Assembly: GCF_019649055.1 (NCBI RefSeq) | Contig: NW_026570283.1 | Coordinates: forward strand, 806,001-870,000 | DNA: 64,000 nt | Direction of reading: 5' to 3' | From: Paramacrobiotus metropolitanus | Lineage: Eukaryota > Tardigrada > Eutardigrada > Parachela > Macrobiotidae | Part shown: piece by piece, positions 24,462 through 34,470 of the stretch | Position numbering within the stretch: the first letter of the stretch is position 1 | Layout: every line of letters starts with the position of its first letter | Translations under genes and position numbers: made by a program | Notes under the pieces: model-generated | The model's database searches: none | The model's input: only the letters and a program-made list of their open reading frames with translations | What the model was told of the DNA's origin: nothing

Positions 24462-27400
24462 TTAAGCAGTGCCAATAACATCAGTTTTGATGCTGTTCTG
24501 GTGCATATACAGATAACCGCAAATGAACACCGACACCGATATGCTAGTGGCAGTGCTTATGGGCACTTGAGGTGCCGGTGCGGCCAACCCTGGACTAGCG
24601 GGTGTATTTGGAGCCGGTGCAGCCAATCCTGGAGCGGGTGTATTTGGAGCCGGTGCAGCCAGTCCTGGAGCGGGTGTATTTGGAGCCGGTGCAGCCAGTC
24701 CTGGAGCGGGTGTATTTGGAGCCGGTGCAGCCAGCCCTGGAGCGGGTGTATTTGGAGCCGGTGCAGCCAGTCCTGGAGCGGGTGTATTTGGAGCCGGTGC
24801 AGCCAGTCCTGGAGCGGGTGTATTTGGAGCCGGTGCAGCCAGTCCTGCAGCGGGTGTATTTGGAGCCGGTGCAGCCAATCCTGGAGCGGGTGTATTTGGA
24901 GCCGGTGCAGCCAATCCTGGAGCGGGTGTATTTGGAGCCGGTGCAGCCAGACCTGGAGCGGGTGTATTTGGAGCCGATGCAGCCGGTCCTAGAGCGGGTG
25001 TATTTGGAGCCGGTGCAGCCAGTCCTGGAGCGGGTGTATTTGGAGCCGGTGCAGCCAGTCCTGGAGCGGGTGTATTTGAAGCCGGTGCAGCCAGTCCTGG
25101 AGCGGGTGTATTTGGAGCCGGTGCAGCCAATCCTGGAGCGGGTGTATTTGGAGCCGGTGCAGCCAATCCAGGAGCGGGTGTATTTGGAGCCGGTGCAGCC
25201 AGTCCTGGAGCGGGTGTATTTGGAGCCGATGCAGCCGGTCCTAGAGCGGGTGTATTTGGAACCGGTGCAGCCAATCCTCGAGCGGGTGCATTTGGAGCCG
25301 GTGCAGCCAGTCCTGGAGCGGGTGTATTTGGAGCCGGTGCAGCCAGTCCTGGAGCGGGTGTATTTGGAGCCGGTGCAGCCAATCCTGGAGCGGGTGTATT
25401 TGGATCCGGTGCAGCCAGTCCTGGAGCGGGTGTATTTGGAGCCGGTGCAGCCAATCCAGGAGCGGGTGTATTTGGAGCCGGTGCAGCCAATCCAGGAGCG
25501 GGTGTATTTGGAGCCGGTGCAGCCAATCCTGGAGCGGGTGTATTTGGAGCCGGTGCAGCCAATCCAGGAGCGGGTGTATTTGGAGCCGGTGCAGCCAATC
25601 CTGGAGCGGGTGTATTTGGAGCCGGTGCAGCCAATCCAGGAGCGGGTGTATTTGGAGCCGGTGCAGCCAATCCTGGAACGGGTGCATTTGGAGCCGGTGC
25701 AGCCAATCCAGGAGCGGGTGTATTTGGAGCCGGTGCAGCCAATCCTGGAGCGGGTGTATTTGGAGCCGGTGCAGCCAATCCTGGAGCGGGTGTATTTGGA
25801 GCCGGTGCAGCCAATCCAGGAGCGAGTGTATTTGGAGCCGGTGCAGCCAATCCTGGAGCGGGTGTATTTGGAGCCGGTGCAGCCAATCCAGGAGCGGGTG
25901 TATTTGGAGCCGGTGCAGCCAATCCTGGAACGGGTGCATTTGGAGCCGGTGCAGCCAATCCAGGAGCGGGTGTATTTGGAGCCGGTGCAGCCAATCCTGG
26001 AGCGGGTGTATTTGGAGCCGGTGCAGCCAATCCTGGAGCGGGTGTATTTGGAGCCGGTGCAGCCAATCCAGGAGCGAGTGTATTTGGAGCCGGTGCAGCC
26101 AATCCTGGAGCGAGTGTATTTGGAGCCGGTGCAGCCAATCCAGGAGCGGGTGTATTTGGAGCCGGTGCAGCCAATCCAGGAGCGGGTGTATTTGGAGCCG
26201 GTGCAGCCAATCCTGGAGCGGGTGTATTTGGAGCCGGTGCAGCCAATCCAGGAGCGGGTGTATTTGGAGCCGGTGCAGCCAATCCTGGAGCGGGTGTATT
26301 TGGAGCCGGTGCAGCCAATCCAGGAGCGGGTGTATTTGGAGCCGGTGCAGCCAATCCTGGAGCGGGTGTATTTGGAACCGGTGCAGCCAATCCAGGAGCG
26401 GGTGTATTTGGAGCCGGTGCAGCCAATCCTGGAACGGGTGCATTTGGAGCCGGTGCAGCCAATCCAGGAGCGGGTGTATTTGGAGCCGGTGCAGCCAATC
26501 CTGGAGCGGGTGTATTTGGAGCCGGTGCAGCCAATCCTGGAGCGGGTGTATTTGGAGCCGGTGCAGCCAATCCAGGAGCGAGTGTATTTGGAGCCGGTGC
26601 AGCCAATCCTGGAGCGGGTGTATTTGGAGCCGGTGCAGCCAATCCAGGAGCGGGTGTATTTGGAGCCGGTGCAGCCAATCCTGGAACGGGTGCATTTGGA
26701 GCCGGTGCAGCCAATCCAGGAGCGGGTGTATTTGGAGCCGGTGCAGCCAATCCTGGAGCGGGTGTATTTGGAGCCGGTGCAGCCAATCCTGGAGCGGGTG
26801 TATTTGGAGCCGGTGCAGCCAATCCAGGAGCGAGTGTATTTGGAGCCGGTGCAGCCAATCCTGGAGCGAGTGTATTTGGAGCCGGTGCAGCCAATCCAGG
26901 AGCGGGTGTATTTGGAGCCGGTGCAGCCAATCCAGGAGCGGGTGTATTTGGAGCCGGTGCAGCCAATCCTGGAGCGGGTGTATTTGGAGCCGGTGCAGCC
27001 AGTCCTGGAGCGGGTGTATTTGGAGCCGATGCAGCCGGTCCTAGAGCGGGTGTATTTGGAGCCGGTGCAGCCAGTCCTGGAGCGGGTGTATTTGGAGCCG
27101 GTGCAGCCAGTCCTGGAGCGGGTGTATTTGAAGCCGGTGCAGCCAGTCCTGGAGCGGGTGTATTTGGAGCCGGTGCAGCCAATCCTGGAGCGGGTGTATT
27201 TGGAGCCGGTGCAGCCAATCCAGGAGCGGGTGTATTTGGAGCCGGTGCAGCCAGTCCTGGAGCGGGTGTATTTGGAGCCGATGCAGCCGGTCCTAGAGCG
27301 GGTGTATTTGGAACCGGTGCAGCCAATCCTCGAGCGGGTGCATTTGGAGCCGGTGCAGCCAGTCCTGGAGCGGGTGTATTTGGAGCCGGTGCAGCCAGTC

Positions 27401-28579
27401 CTGGAGCGGGTGTATTTGAAGCCGGTGCAGCCAGTCCTGGAGCGGGTGTATTTGGAGCCGGTGCAGCCAATCCAGGAGCGGGTGTATTTGGAGCCGGTGC
27501 AGCCAATCCTGGAGCGGGTGTATTTGGAGCCGGTGCAGCCAATCCAGGAGCGGGTGTATTTGGAGCCGGTGCAGCCAATCCTGGAACGGGTGCATTTGGA
27601 GCCGGTGCAGCCAATCCTGGAGCGGGTGTATTTGGAGCCGGTGCAGCCAATCCAGGAGCGAGTGTATTTGGAGCCGGTGCAGCCAATCCTGGAGCGGGTG
27701 TATTTGGAGCCGGTGCAGCCAATCCAGGAGCGGGTGTATTTGGAGCCGGTGCAGCCAATCCTGGAGCGGGTGTATTTGGAGCCGGTGCAGCCAATCCAGG
27801 AGCGAGTGTATTTGGAGCCGGTGCAGCCAATCCTGGAGCGGGTGTATTTGGAGCCGGTGCAGCCAATCCAGGAGCGGGTTTATTTGGAGCCGGTGCAGCC
27901 AATCCTGGAGCGGGTGTATTTGGAGCCGGTGCAGCCAATCCAGGAGCGGGTGTATTTGGAGCCGGTGCAGCCAATCCAGGAGCGGGTGTATTTGGAGCCG
28001 GTGCAGCCAATCCTGGAGCGGGTGTATTTGGAGCCGGTGCAGCCAATCCTGGACTAGCGGGTTTCTGTCGTGCAGGAGCAAATGGTAGTTGTTTGGATAC
28101 GTTGTCGATCGGTAGAATTTCGGCATGTGTCGCTGCCCAGTCATTTGTGCCTGCCCAGTAGTTTTTTCCTAGAAAGCACGGCTTACTTGGGTTTCTCGAA
28201 TTTACTAACCAAGACTTGGTAGCCAAGCATAGGTAAAGTGCCAAAGTTTAAAAAGAAATTATTTGAATTGATTTCATATCTTATGGGTTGTTATGCAGCA
28301 GCAACGGTCACATGTAACGCGCCATCATTGTATACTTCTACTCCTGTATGGTACGAGATAAGTAGTATTATCTACTTGCTCGCATTGTGTACTAGTACTA
28401 TTGAAATTTCTTTATTTACCTGATCCCTGTGTGCTGCCAAATGGACGTGTCACTTCGATGGCCATTTGGACGTCGATTGGTTTGGCGAGCGGCAACGCTA
28501 CGAGTGCAAAAAGAAGAAATTGCGTTGTGGACTTGGATAAGCCACGAAATGCAAGCAAGTGTTCTAACGTTTTATCCAT
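24462..28579 (-). CDS. secreted Pro/Ala-rich 12-residue-repeat protein, two exons
   Basis: Exon 1 is 28579-28420 and starts MDKTLEHLLAF. A hydrophobic stretch (FLLFALVALPLA) forms a signal peptide. It ends at the donor GGATCAG|GTAAAT in phase 1. Exon 2 starts at 28168 after the acceptor CTTTCTAG, also phase 1, and runs to the stop at 24462, giving about 1,288 residues. After a unique ~45-residue segment there are about 96 copies of the dodecamer TPAPGLAAPAPN, then a short unique tail ending SISVSVFICGYLYMHQNS and about ten more residues, which could be a weak membrane segment.
The minus-strand frame is chosen because the commonest unit differences (CCA/CCT and TTG/CTG) are silent in it, whereas in the two other long open frames they change residues. 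Such a Pro/Ala/Gly repeat suggests an extended secreted structural, coat or mucous protein; that function is inferred. An alternative acceptor (TACTGGGCAG) would shorten exon 2 by a few codons in the same phase. Confidence 0.75.
24590..28060. repeat. 36-bp tandem repeat array, about 96 units
   Basis: Near-perfect units on the plus strand read GGTGTATTTGGAGCCGGTGC followed by AGCCAATCCTGGAGCG. Variants mark higher-order structure: the block carrying GCCGATGCAGCCGGTCCTAGA, TTTGAAGCC and GGAACCGGTGCAGCC occurs at about 24.97-25.36 kb and again at 27.03-27.43 kb. A run alternating CCTGG and CCAGG units is copied several times between them. The array therefore grew by duplication of multi-unit blocks. 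Confidence 0.98.
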
Positions 28580-28645
28580 GTTTAAGAAATCAATAGTCTT
28601 TTGAATTACCGGCGACTTGGTTTCTTGCCTTGACATTGCTTTGCA

Positions 28646-28654
28646 TTTATATAT
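28646..28654 (-). promoter_or_regulatory. TATA box of the repeat-protein gene
   Basis: TATATAAAT on the minus strand lies about 70 bp upstream of the ATG at 28579. A start of transcription ~30 bp downstream would fall near 28624. That is past an in-frame upstream ATG at 28636, so the MDKTLEH start is preferred. Confidence 0.6.
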
Positions 28655-28679
28655 GAGATTATTTAGTCACGCCGTAGAT

Positions 28680-30170
28680 ACCCGCCAGGAGGAATGTCAG
28701 TTATGCGCTTGAATTCCGGTTAGAGCGGTGCTAACTTAAGTACGTATATACCATTGTTGGTTGTGTGACGTGCCTTACTCTGTTCACTTTGTATTTCTTC
28801 TAGCATTTGGCAAATCACTTTGAAACTATCGCGAGAAACGCTTTGCAACATTTCCGGAATGGTGTCGAATTTATTCATGACATGCTGTTGTTATCCTGTA
28901 GCACATTTCCAGAATCCCGATCAGTTTCCGTTGAGTAATAAGGCAAATGCACGTTGGCATGCATTGCAGACCGGAGGGAAAATATTGTTAAGCAAAAGTT
29001 CCGCTATGCTCATGTGTGCCGCTTCAGGCGTAAACGGTTAAAATTGTAATTTCTTGATTTCTTCAGCTTACCATCTCTTGGATATTGGTAAACGGCAACT
29101 TGCGGAAGCTGAAGAATTCTTCGGTCACATCCTGACAGCGTATCTTCAGTTTCTTAAACCATAGTGTATTTAAATGCTGCCTCTGGCTCTGGGCAACAAG
29201 AGGTCATGTGAGACTCTAATATTTTAAAGTTTCTATCTTTGGATGCGCGGCTGCTTAATACAGTACAGATCTGTACGTAATAGCATTTGTCGGCCTACAA
29301 AGTGTTAAAGATTATTACAATAACGACCTACGGAGCGGCTCCGCATTGTCGTTTTACAGCAGCGGACATTGTCAGTGATGATAGGGAACGTACGGAAGGA
29401 TGGTATGGAGTGCTTTCGTGAAAGTTATAAACTGGTTATCGACTGAATCGACGAAAAACCGCTGAAGGAACTTTCATTGAAGTAGGCTAGATCGAGCGAT
29501 CATTGCCCATTCACTTACTATAAGTATAGGCGGTCAACCGAACTTACGAGTAGTAGCCAGCGAGCGTCCCCATGCTACCACAGTTCTTTGCAGTATTTAT
29601 CGGAGTGTAGTTCTTTATGTTCAGCGCGTAGACCTTTCCCAGCTGTGACATACTGTTATATACTTATTTCACAATTTAATGAGCGAGGTGAAGCTGATTC
29701 CGGGTTCTTCCCGCAGTGTCACGTGCCAACCGGCAATTAAAGGTCACGGGGACTATGCGTTCTGTTAGCTGAATACAATATTTGGTCGTGCACATTATTT
29801 GATAGTTTTCTATGGATTTGCAGTTGCTGCTGACGGAAAAAGTTGCCAGTTCAGATATCTTTCGATACGGTGAAACCGCCTCAACCTGTAGTGACGACAC
29901 GACTTTCATCGAAAATAATGTGCTATTTTAAATGAGCGGATTTGTTGACATACCAAAGCTTACAAAGGGATCACTTCTGCATAAAAATTAAACGCAGGTA
30001 ATCTGATAGGTGCACATCCTGCGAAACACGCAATGATATGCAGTTTGGGGCGCACGGCATGTTTTGATATCAGTGCCAGTATGCTCAAGAAGTGTCGGGT
30101 GACCCGTGAGCAAGCAGACAACCTGTCAGCAGCCAGCTTGCAGATTTTCTGCCAGCTCTGCGTTTCTCAC
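28680..30170. other. intergenic, no supported gene
   Basis: Short ORFs only, with no repeat structure that I could see. Sequence complexity looks ordinary. Confidence 0.5.
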
Positions 30171-30275
30171 GCGGATGTAAAAAACGATTACAGCAATCGT
30201 ACAGTACAGTAGCGATTAGGATTACAAGACATACACGGCGTTGTTCGCGTGATAGAAATAATTTTCAGATTCACA

Positions 30276-31805
30276 CAGCGGCGTAACGACCTTTTTTGTT
30301 TGGGGTGGGCCAGGCGCGCCGAAGTTAACCCCTTAGGGGTGTCGCCCCCGAATTGACGGGGGGTTGGGGCTCGGCTACTCAGGGGCATAACGACGATTTC
30401 GTTACACTTGGGCAGCGTTCTTACGTGCCCGGGGGGTGGGGGTGCAGTAGGGAAACCAAGCTCGTAGACAAACTAAAGGGTATCTGCTTATCTGCTTACC
30501 GGAGAACGGCAGCCAGTTATTCATCATTTACCGTTTATCGAAAATCGACAGGGCACTCGGTTATTTCTCATTAATAATTCTTTTTTTTATTGCTAATACC
30601 CGTTTAAATCAAATAATTATTCCAATAAATAATGAAAGGAATCAACAGAAATGGCAAACCAGTGCATTTATTGCAGTGTTTATGAGTGTTTACTTTGAGC
30701 AACTTTCTTTATGCACTAAGTTATGCAGAGATATCAGATTAATATTTTGATTTGCCATGAAAAGCAATAGGCAAGGCTAGACCAATTATACTCGTAGCAC
30801 CTGCTTCAAATGCTTGCGAGTGGCATGACCAAACTGAAGAGGCGAATTTAACCCGCTTGGGTGGGAAGGCACTAAGAATCCGGAAACCCAAAAGATGGTG
30901 AATTAATCTCCTGTAGAAATTACTTCAAAATTCTTGAAGTAATTAAACTGTTTTGGTTTTTTCGTGGAACACAAAGTTTCGTGTCACAAATTACTACAAC
31001 AATTCGCGCGAAGCGCGAAGCCAGCGAACGATTTGGTGCTAAAATTGCTAGAAATTCCATTAAGCCATAATTCCAAATATTTTTACAGCGAAAGCTAAAG
31101 GGCATGAAGACTCAAAAAAATTTAGTGAACTTTCGCGCGAAGCTGACGCACATTTTTGCAACGAAAATTACGAGAAATTCGATGAAAAATATTAAATTAT
31201 CATGAATTTCATACAAACCTCTCCTTGGAGTATGGTTTACTATTTTAAATAGGTAAATAATAAATATACTTCGTAAACATGTGTGATTGTAAAACATGAT
31301 GAACTCAATGCCTATATTTCGCTCGGGGATTTGAAGTTCATTTATAGAAGTACTGTAGTTTCACTAAGGGGCTAGTTTCGCGCGGAGCGCGAAGGTAACG
31401 GCCGGTTTTACTGTGAAAATCGTTAGAAATTTAAAAAATGCATTCAAACCAAATTATTTGTATGTTGTACGGCGGCTTTTGTGCGATTTTAAACATGGAA
31501 GCGACAGGACCGAAAGTTATTTTTAGAAAATATCGAAAAAATCATCACCTTATCGTTGTCAACTAACTTTTTCATTTCCGGACTGCCACCGGTTTCACTG
31601 CTCAAGTTTACATATAAATTGTTACGTAGATCACCCTAAAGGCAAGCGGGGGGGCCCTTCTGCCTTGACCGTGGCCCACCCCAAAGCCCGCGGGCCTTCG
31701 GCCCCCGCGGTTGGCTTTGGGGTGGGCCTCCCATTATAATTTTCGGCGCCGCCGAGCTTTGGGGTGGGCCATGGCCCCCGTTTTATTAGGCTCGTCACGC
31801 CTCTG
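30276..31805. mobile_element. non-autonomous hAT element, 1.53 kb, nested
   Basis: The termini are CAGCGGCGTAACGACC at the left and, as reverse complement, CAGAGGCGTGACGAGC at the right. They are flanked by the exact 8-bp target duplication GATTCACA (30268-30275 and 31806-31813). The duplicated octamer occurs once, uninterrupted, in the other arm of the host inverted repeat, which confirms the insertion. There is no transposase ORF. Subterminal GGGGTGGGCC motifs occur at both ends, a GC-rich hairpin lies at about 31671-31727, and TTCGCGCGAAGCGCGAAG-type motifs recur in the interior. Confidence 0.95.
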
Positions 31806-31849
31806 GATTCACATGTTAACCGACTAATTTCTTAAGAGGTCCAATAACT

Positions 31850-31930
31850 CTCTACACCACTACTCAGCCAACCACTCCAAACACGCCAATTTGGCGTGTT
31901 TGGAGTGGTTGGCTGAGTAGTGGTGTAGAG
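31850..31930. repeat. 81-bp hairpin, 40-bp perfect arms, 1-nt loop
   Basis: The left arm starts CTCTACACCACTACTC and ends ACACGCCAA; a single T separates it from the exact reverse complement. It lies about 155 bp upstream of the TATA box of the TIL gene, inside the 131-bp-TIR element. Confidence 0.97.
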
Positions 31931-32085
31931 CCAGTTGTGAATAAAAGCGCAAATTCTTACCGATATATTGTATAAGGCAAGAAGCGCAAAAAGCAAAGCT
32001 GCTTTTTTGAAAATTCAACACTGTATTGTTAAATGGTTCTTATCAAAAGACATACAACCGAAGACATAGTTCCTAGACAGCCCAA

Positions 32086-32093
32086 TATAAAAG
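32086..32093 (+). promoter_or_regulatory. TATA box of the TIL-domain gene
   Basis: TATAAAAG, with a TCAGTTC initiator-like motif about 20 bp downstream. The 5' UTR that follows contains a minimal upstream ORF, ATGTGA, at 32134-32139 (start codon directly followed by stop), which may lower translation from the main ATG. Confidence 0.65.
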
Positions 32094-32183
32094 TCTGTCT
32101 GTCAGTTCAGCCCGTTTTAATAGTCGACGCTTAATGTGAGCTTAGTTCGCGCATCGGTTCTTCGCCCAGTTCACTTGTACACG

Positions 32184-33206
32184 ATGAAGTCCGCCGCTGC
32201 TCTCACCATGCTGTGGGCCACCGTCTCGCTGCTACTGTATTACAGCACCGCGCAGTCTGCTAACACACCGTGGAACCTGGGCATGCCACAATCAACACTG
32301 GAAACGGCACAATCTGGAAGAGACACCGTCAAGAACCTAGCGAAAAGAAGGTAAGGCAGCATCAACATTTTAACGGTTTACGTTAAGACGGGGAAGCAGG
32401 TTTTACTTTATTGGACCTCTTAAGAAATTAGTCGGTTAACATGTGAATCTGAGAATTATTTCTATCACGCGAACAACGCCGTGTATGTCTTGTAATCCTA
32501 ATCGCTACTGTACTGTACGATTGCTGTAATCGTTTTTTAATTCCGACTTTTGCAGTTGCACTTTTGCAGCATGAACTTAAACAGGGCTATGCCAGATTTA
32601 ACAGTGTTTACGACAGTGTCATTTGCTATAAACACATTTCAGAGAAACTATTTAACTGTTAAGGTAAAGTGAACATAATTTGCTATAAACACATTTCAGA
32701 GAAACTATTTAACTGTTAAGGTAAAGTGAACCACAACCTTCAGCCGAGCAAGCGGTTAACAGCAAATACACAACGGAACCTGTTGGTTGCGTTTTTGGAC
32801 TCATGTGGCCGCAAGGGGCGGACCGTAAATGCATTAACCGAGCGTTTCTCATAGAGTAATCGATTGGCCTAAATGTTGCCCCTAATAATAAGACGCCTAA
32901 AGACGGCCCCCGAAAGCACAGCAAAATTAGCAGACCCATAGCGATGCCTTGAAATTTTTTTGCAGTTCCTCATTAACCGACTTCCTACTTTGGTGTGACG
33001 ACCCATTAATGACTTATGGCTGTCGCGAGTGTGAGAGGTCCTGCAAAAACCCCAATCCGTCGGCTTTATGCGTCTATAATTGCCACTCCTCCTGCGTCTG
33101 CAAACCAGGTCTATATCGTACCTTCATTCGCTCGCCAACATGCGCGCCGCCCAAGGGACCCCTGATCAACAACTGCATTGCAGGCCCCATTAAAGGTTCA
33201 ATGTAG
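32184..33206 (+). CDS. secreted TIL-domain (trypsin inhibitor-like) protein, two exons
   Basis: Exon 1 is 32184-32350 and exon 2 is 32966-33206. The donor AGAAG|GTAAGG and acceptor TTTTTTTGCAG are both phase 2, giving about 135 residues. Exon 1 encodes a signal peptide (MKSAAALTMLWATVSLLLYY, cleaved near AQSA) and a short linker. The junction creates LAKRSS, a possible dibasic cleavage site. Exon 2 encodes a domain with exactly ten cysteines in TIL order (CDDPLMTYGCRECERSC, ALCVYNC, SSCVC, PTC, NNC), the family of small serine-protease inhibitors such as the Ascaris and bee types.
The likely role is inhibition of an extracellular protease or defence; the reactive-site residues cannot be assigned. 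The promoter and exon 1 lie inside an inverted-repeat element. Confidence 0.85.
32621..32731. repeat. 57-bp tandem duplication in the TIL intron
   Basis: ATTTGCTATAAACACATTTC and the following ~37 bases occur twice in a row, nearly identical. The duplication lies in intron 1 of the TIL gene, so it is recent and non-coding. Confidence 0.95.
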
Positions 33207-33319
33207 CCAACACCAGATGACCCCGGCGCTAAAGACTTTGTAGAATGGTGAATGTTTTTTCATTAAATTTTGGGGTGAATTAAAAATCCCTTCTTCTGAT
33301 GCTGATTTCACTGTGCTTT

Positions 33320-33361
33320 GTACTGCGATCACTAGTATATGTACTGCGATCACTAGTATAT
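33320..33361. repeat. 21-bp perfect tandem duplication
   Basis: GTACTGCGATCACTAGTATA plus one base is repeated exactly twice, just downstream of the TIL gene's coding end. Confidence 0.95.
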
Positions 33362-34216
33362 GTACTTTGTAAGCTAACTGGAGACTATACCGCCAAGGAG
33401 GAACGTTGACAATGATCATTTTACCTGGCAGCTTCATGCTTTAACTGTGTCCACTTTGCCAATTTGTTGAAACCACTGTGCCACGATAATACTCTACATT
33501 AGTCACCGACTTTCATTACTTTGCCGCTTACACGCATTGGCTTTTTCTGATGCTCGGCAGCCAGGGCTTGTAAAATTTATTACTCGCACAATATGTAACT
33601 GAATACCAATGTTTTGTACGTTAAATGCTCGGGTTAAGCAAAGCGCGTTTTTAAAATTCACTCCAGTTCCCAAGCAAACGAGGGATTTCTCTTTACAAAT
33701 TTGCTAAAAAATGATTTAAAAAAGAGCAACAATAAATCCAAATTTTGGCAATGAAAATTAAAGGGCAAGATGGAAAGACAGTAACCCAACCATTATAAAA
33801 GTGGTAGATAAAAAATTAAGGCAAGTGTATCGCTACATGTACAGAAAAATGACAAGACATACTTGAGAAATTCGTTAATCGAACTAGATCACATACGAAC
33901 TACGTACTATTACTACTATACGAGGAAGCACAAAATTACTGAGTGAATTTTATTCGGTTGCGCTGACTATCGCATATATCGCCGAAATCTGAGCTGAACA
34001 CCAAATCTTCTAGCAGTTGACTTACCGGCCAAACATGGATATAACTAGCCAACATGGGTTACAATCAACCGTGTATGTCTAGTGTGCAATAACCAATTAC
34101 GGGTACAGGCCAGTTGCATTTTGGTAACCGATGCAGCCATCTTTTATTCCCTGACCCACCGAAGCAGCATTTTGCAATGAGATTACTAGCGATCTCATGC
34201 CGAATGCCTTTTGCAG

Positions 34217-34470
34217 TTCATTGGCAAGCTACATCATACAATTCATTTGACATGTCCCCATCAAATACTTACTTGGGGATGTCAGGAGCGTAAGAAGTCC
34301 AGCTTTAACCCCAACCGCCGCTGAGTTGCAATGATTGCTGGAACCTGTCAATGGACGGCATCTGCAAACTAGGTACATATCGCACGTTCCGGCAGTCGCC
34401 AAAATGCGCGCCGCCCAATGGGCCTTACATCAACAACTGTAAAGAGCGCCCCGTCAACGGCTACTCGTAG
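34217..34470 (+). pseudogene. decayed TIL-domain exon (paralog of 32966-33206)
   Basis: The acceptor TTTTGCAG and the whole second exon of the TIL gene are recognisable about 1.25 kb downstream, followed by matching 3' flank (CCCCGGCGCTAAAG, and a second block ending TGCACTGTGCTTT). The C-terminal part is still in frame (YRTFRQSPKCAPP, INNC, stop at 34470). The N-terminal part has an in-frame TGA, a single-base frameshift around 34316 and loss of several of the ten cysteines. No matching first exon or signal peptide was found upstream. It is a tandem duplicate of the 3' half only, and is unlikely to make an inhibitor. Confidence 0.8.

Larger units (their letters stand above)
30178..32539. mobile_element. 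element with 131-bp terminal inverted repeats, split by a hAT insertion
   Basis: The right arm at 32409-32539 is the reverse complement of a left arm that now lies in two pieces, 30178-30275 and 31814-31846 (98 + 33 = 131 bp, near-perfect). The break is filled by the hAT element at 30276-31805. Both outer ends read TAAAAAACGATTACAGC, compatible with a TA target site. Without the hAT insert the unit would be about 824 bp. Its interior holds an 81-bp hairpin and the TATA box, 5' UTR and first exon of the TIL-domain gene, so the right arm lies in that gene's intron. Confidence 0.85.

Noticed and set aside
24602-28057. 1,151-codon plus-strand ORF (VYLEPVQPILER repeats) as a gene
   Set aside because: It is the antisense of the repeat-protein gene. 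It begins and ends with the array, has no unique exon or promoter, and the common unit variants change its residues.
25241-28144. Minus-strand HRLQIHPLLDWL repeat ORFs
   Set aside because: They are another frame of the same array, open only because the unit is 36 bp, with no supporting upstream exon.
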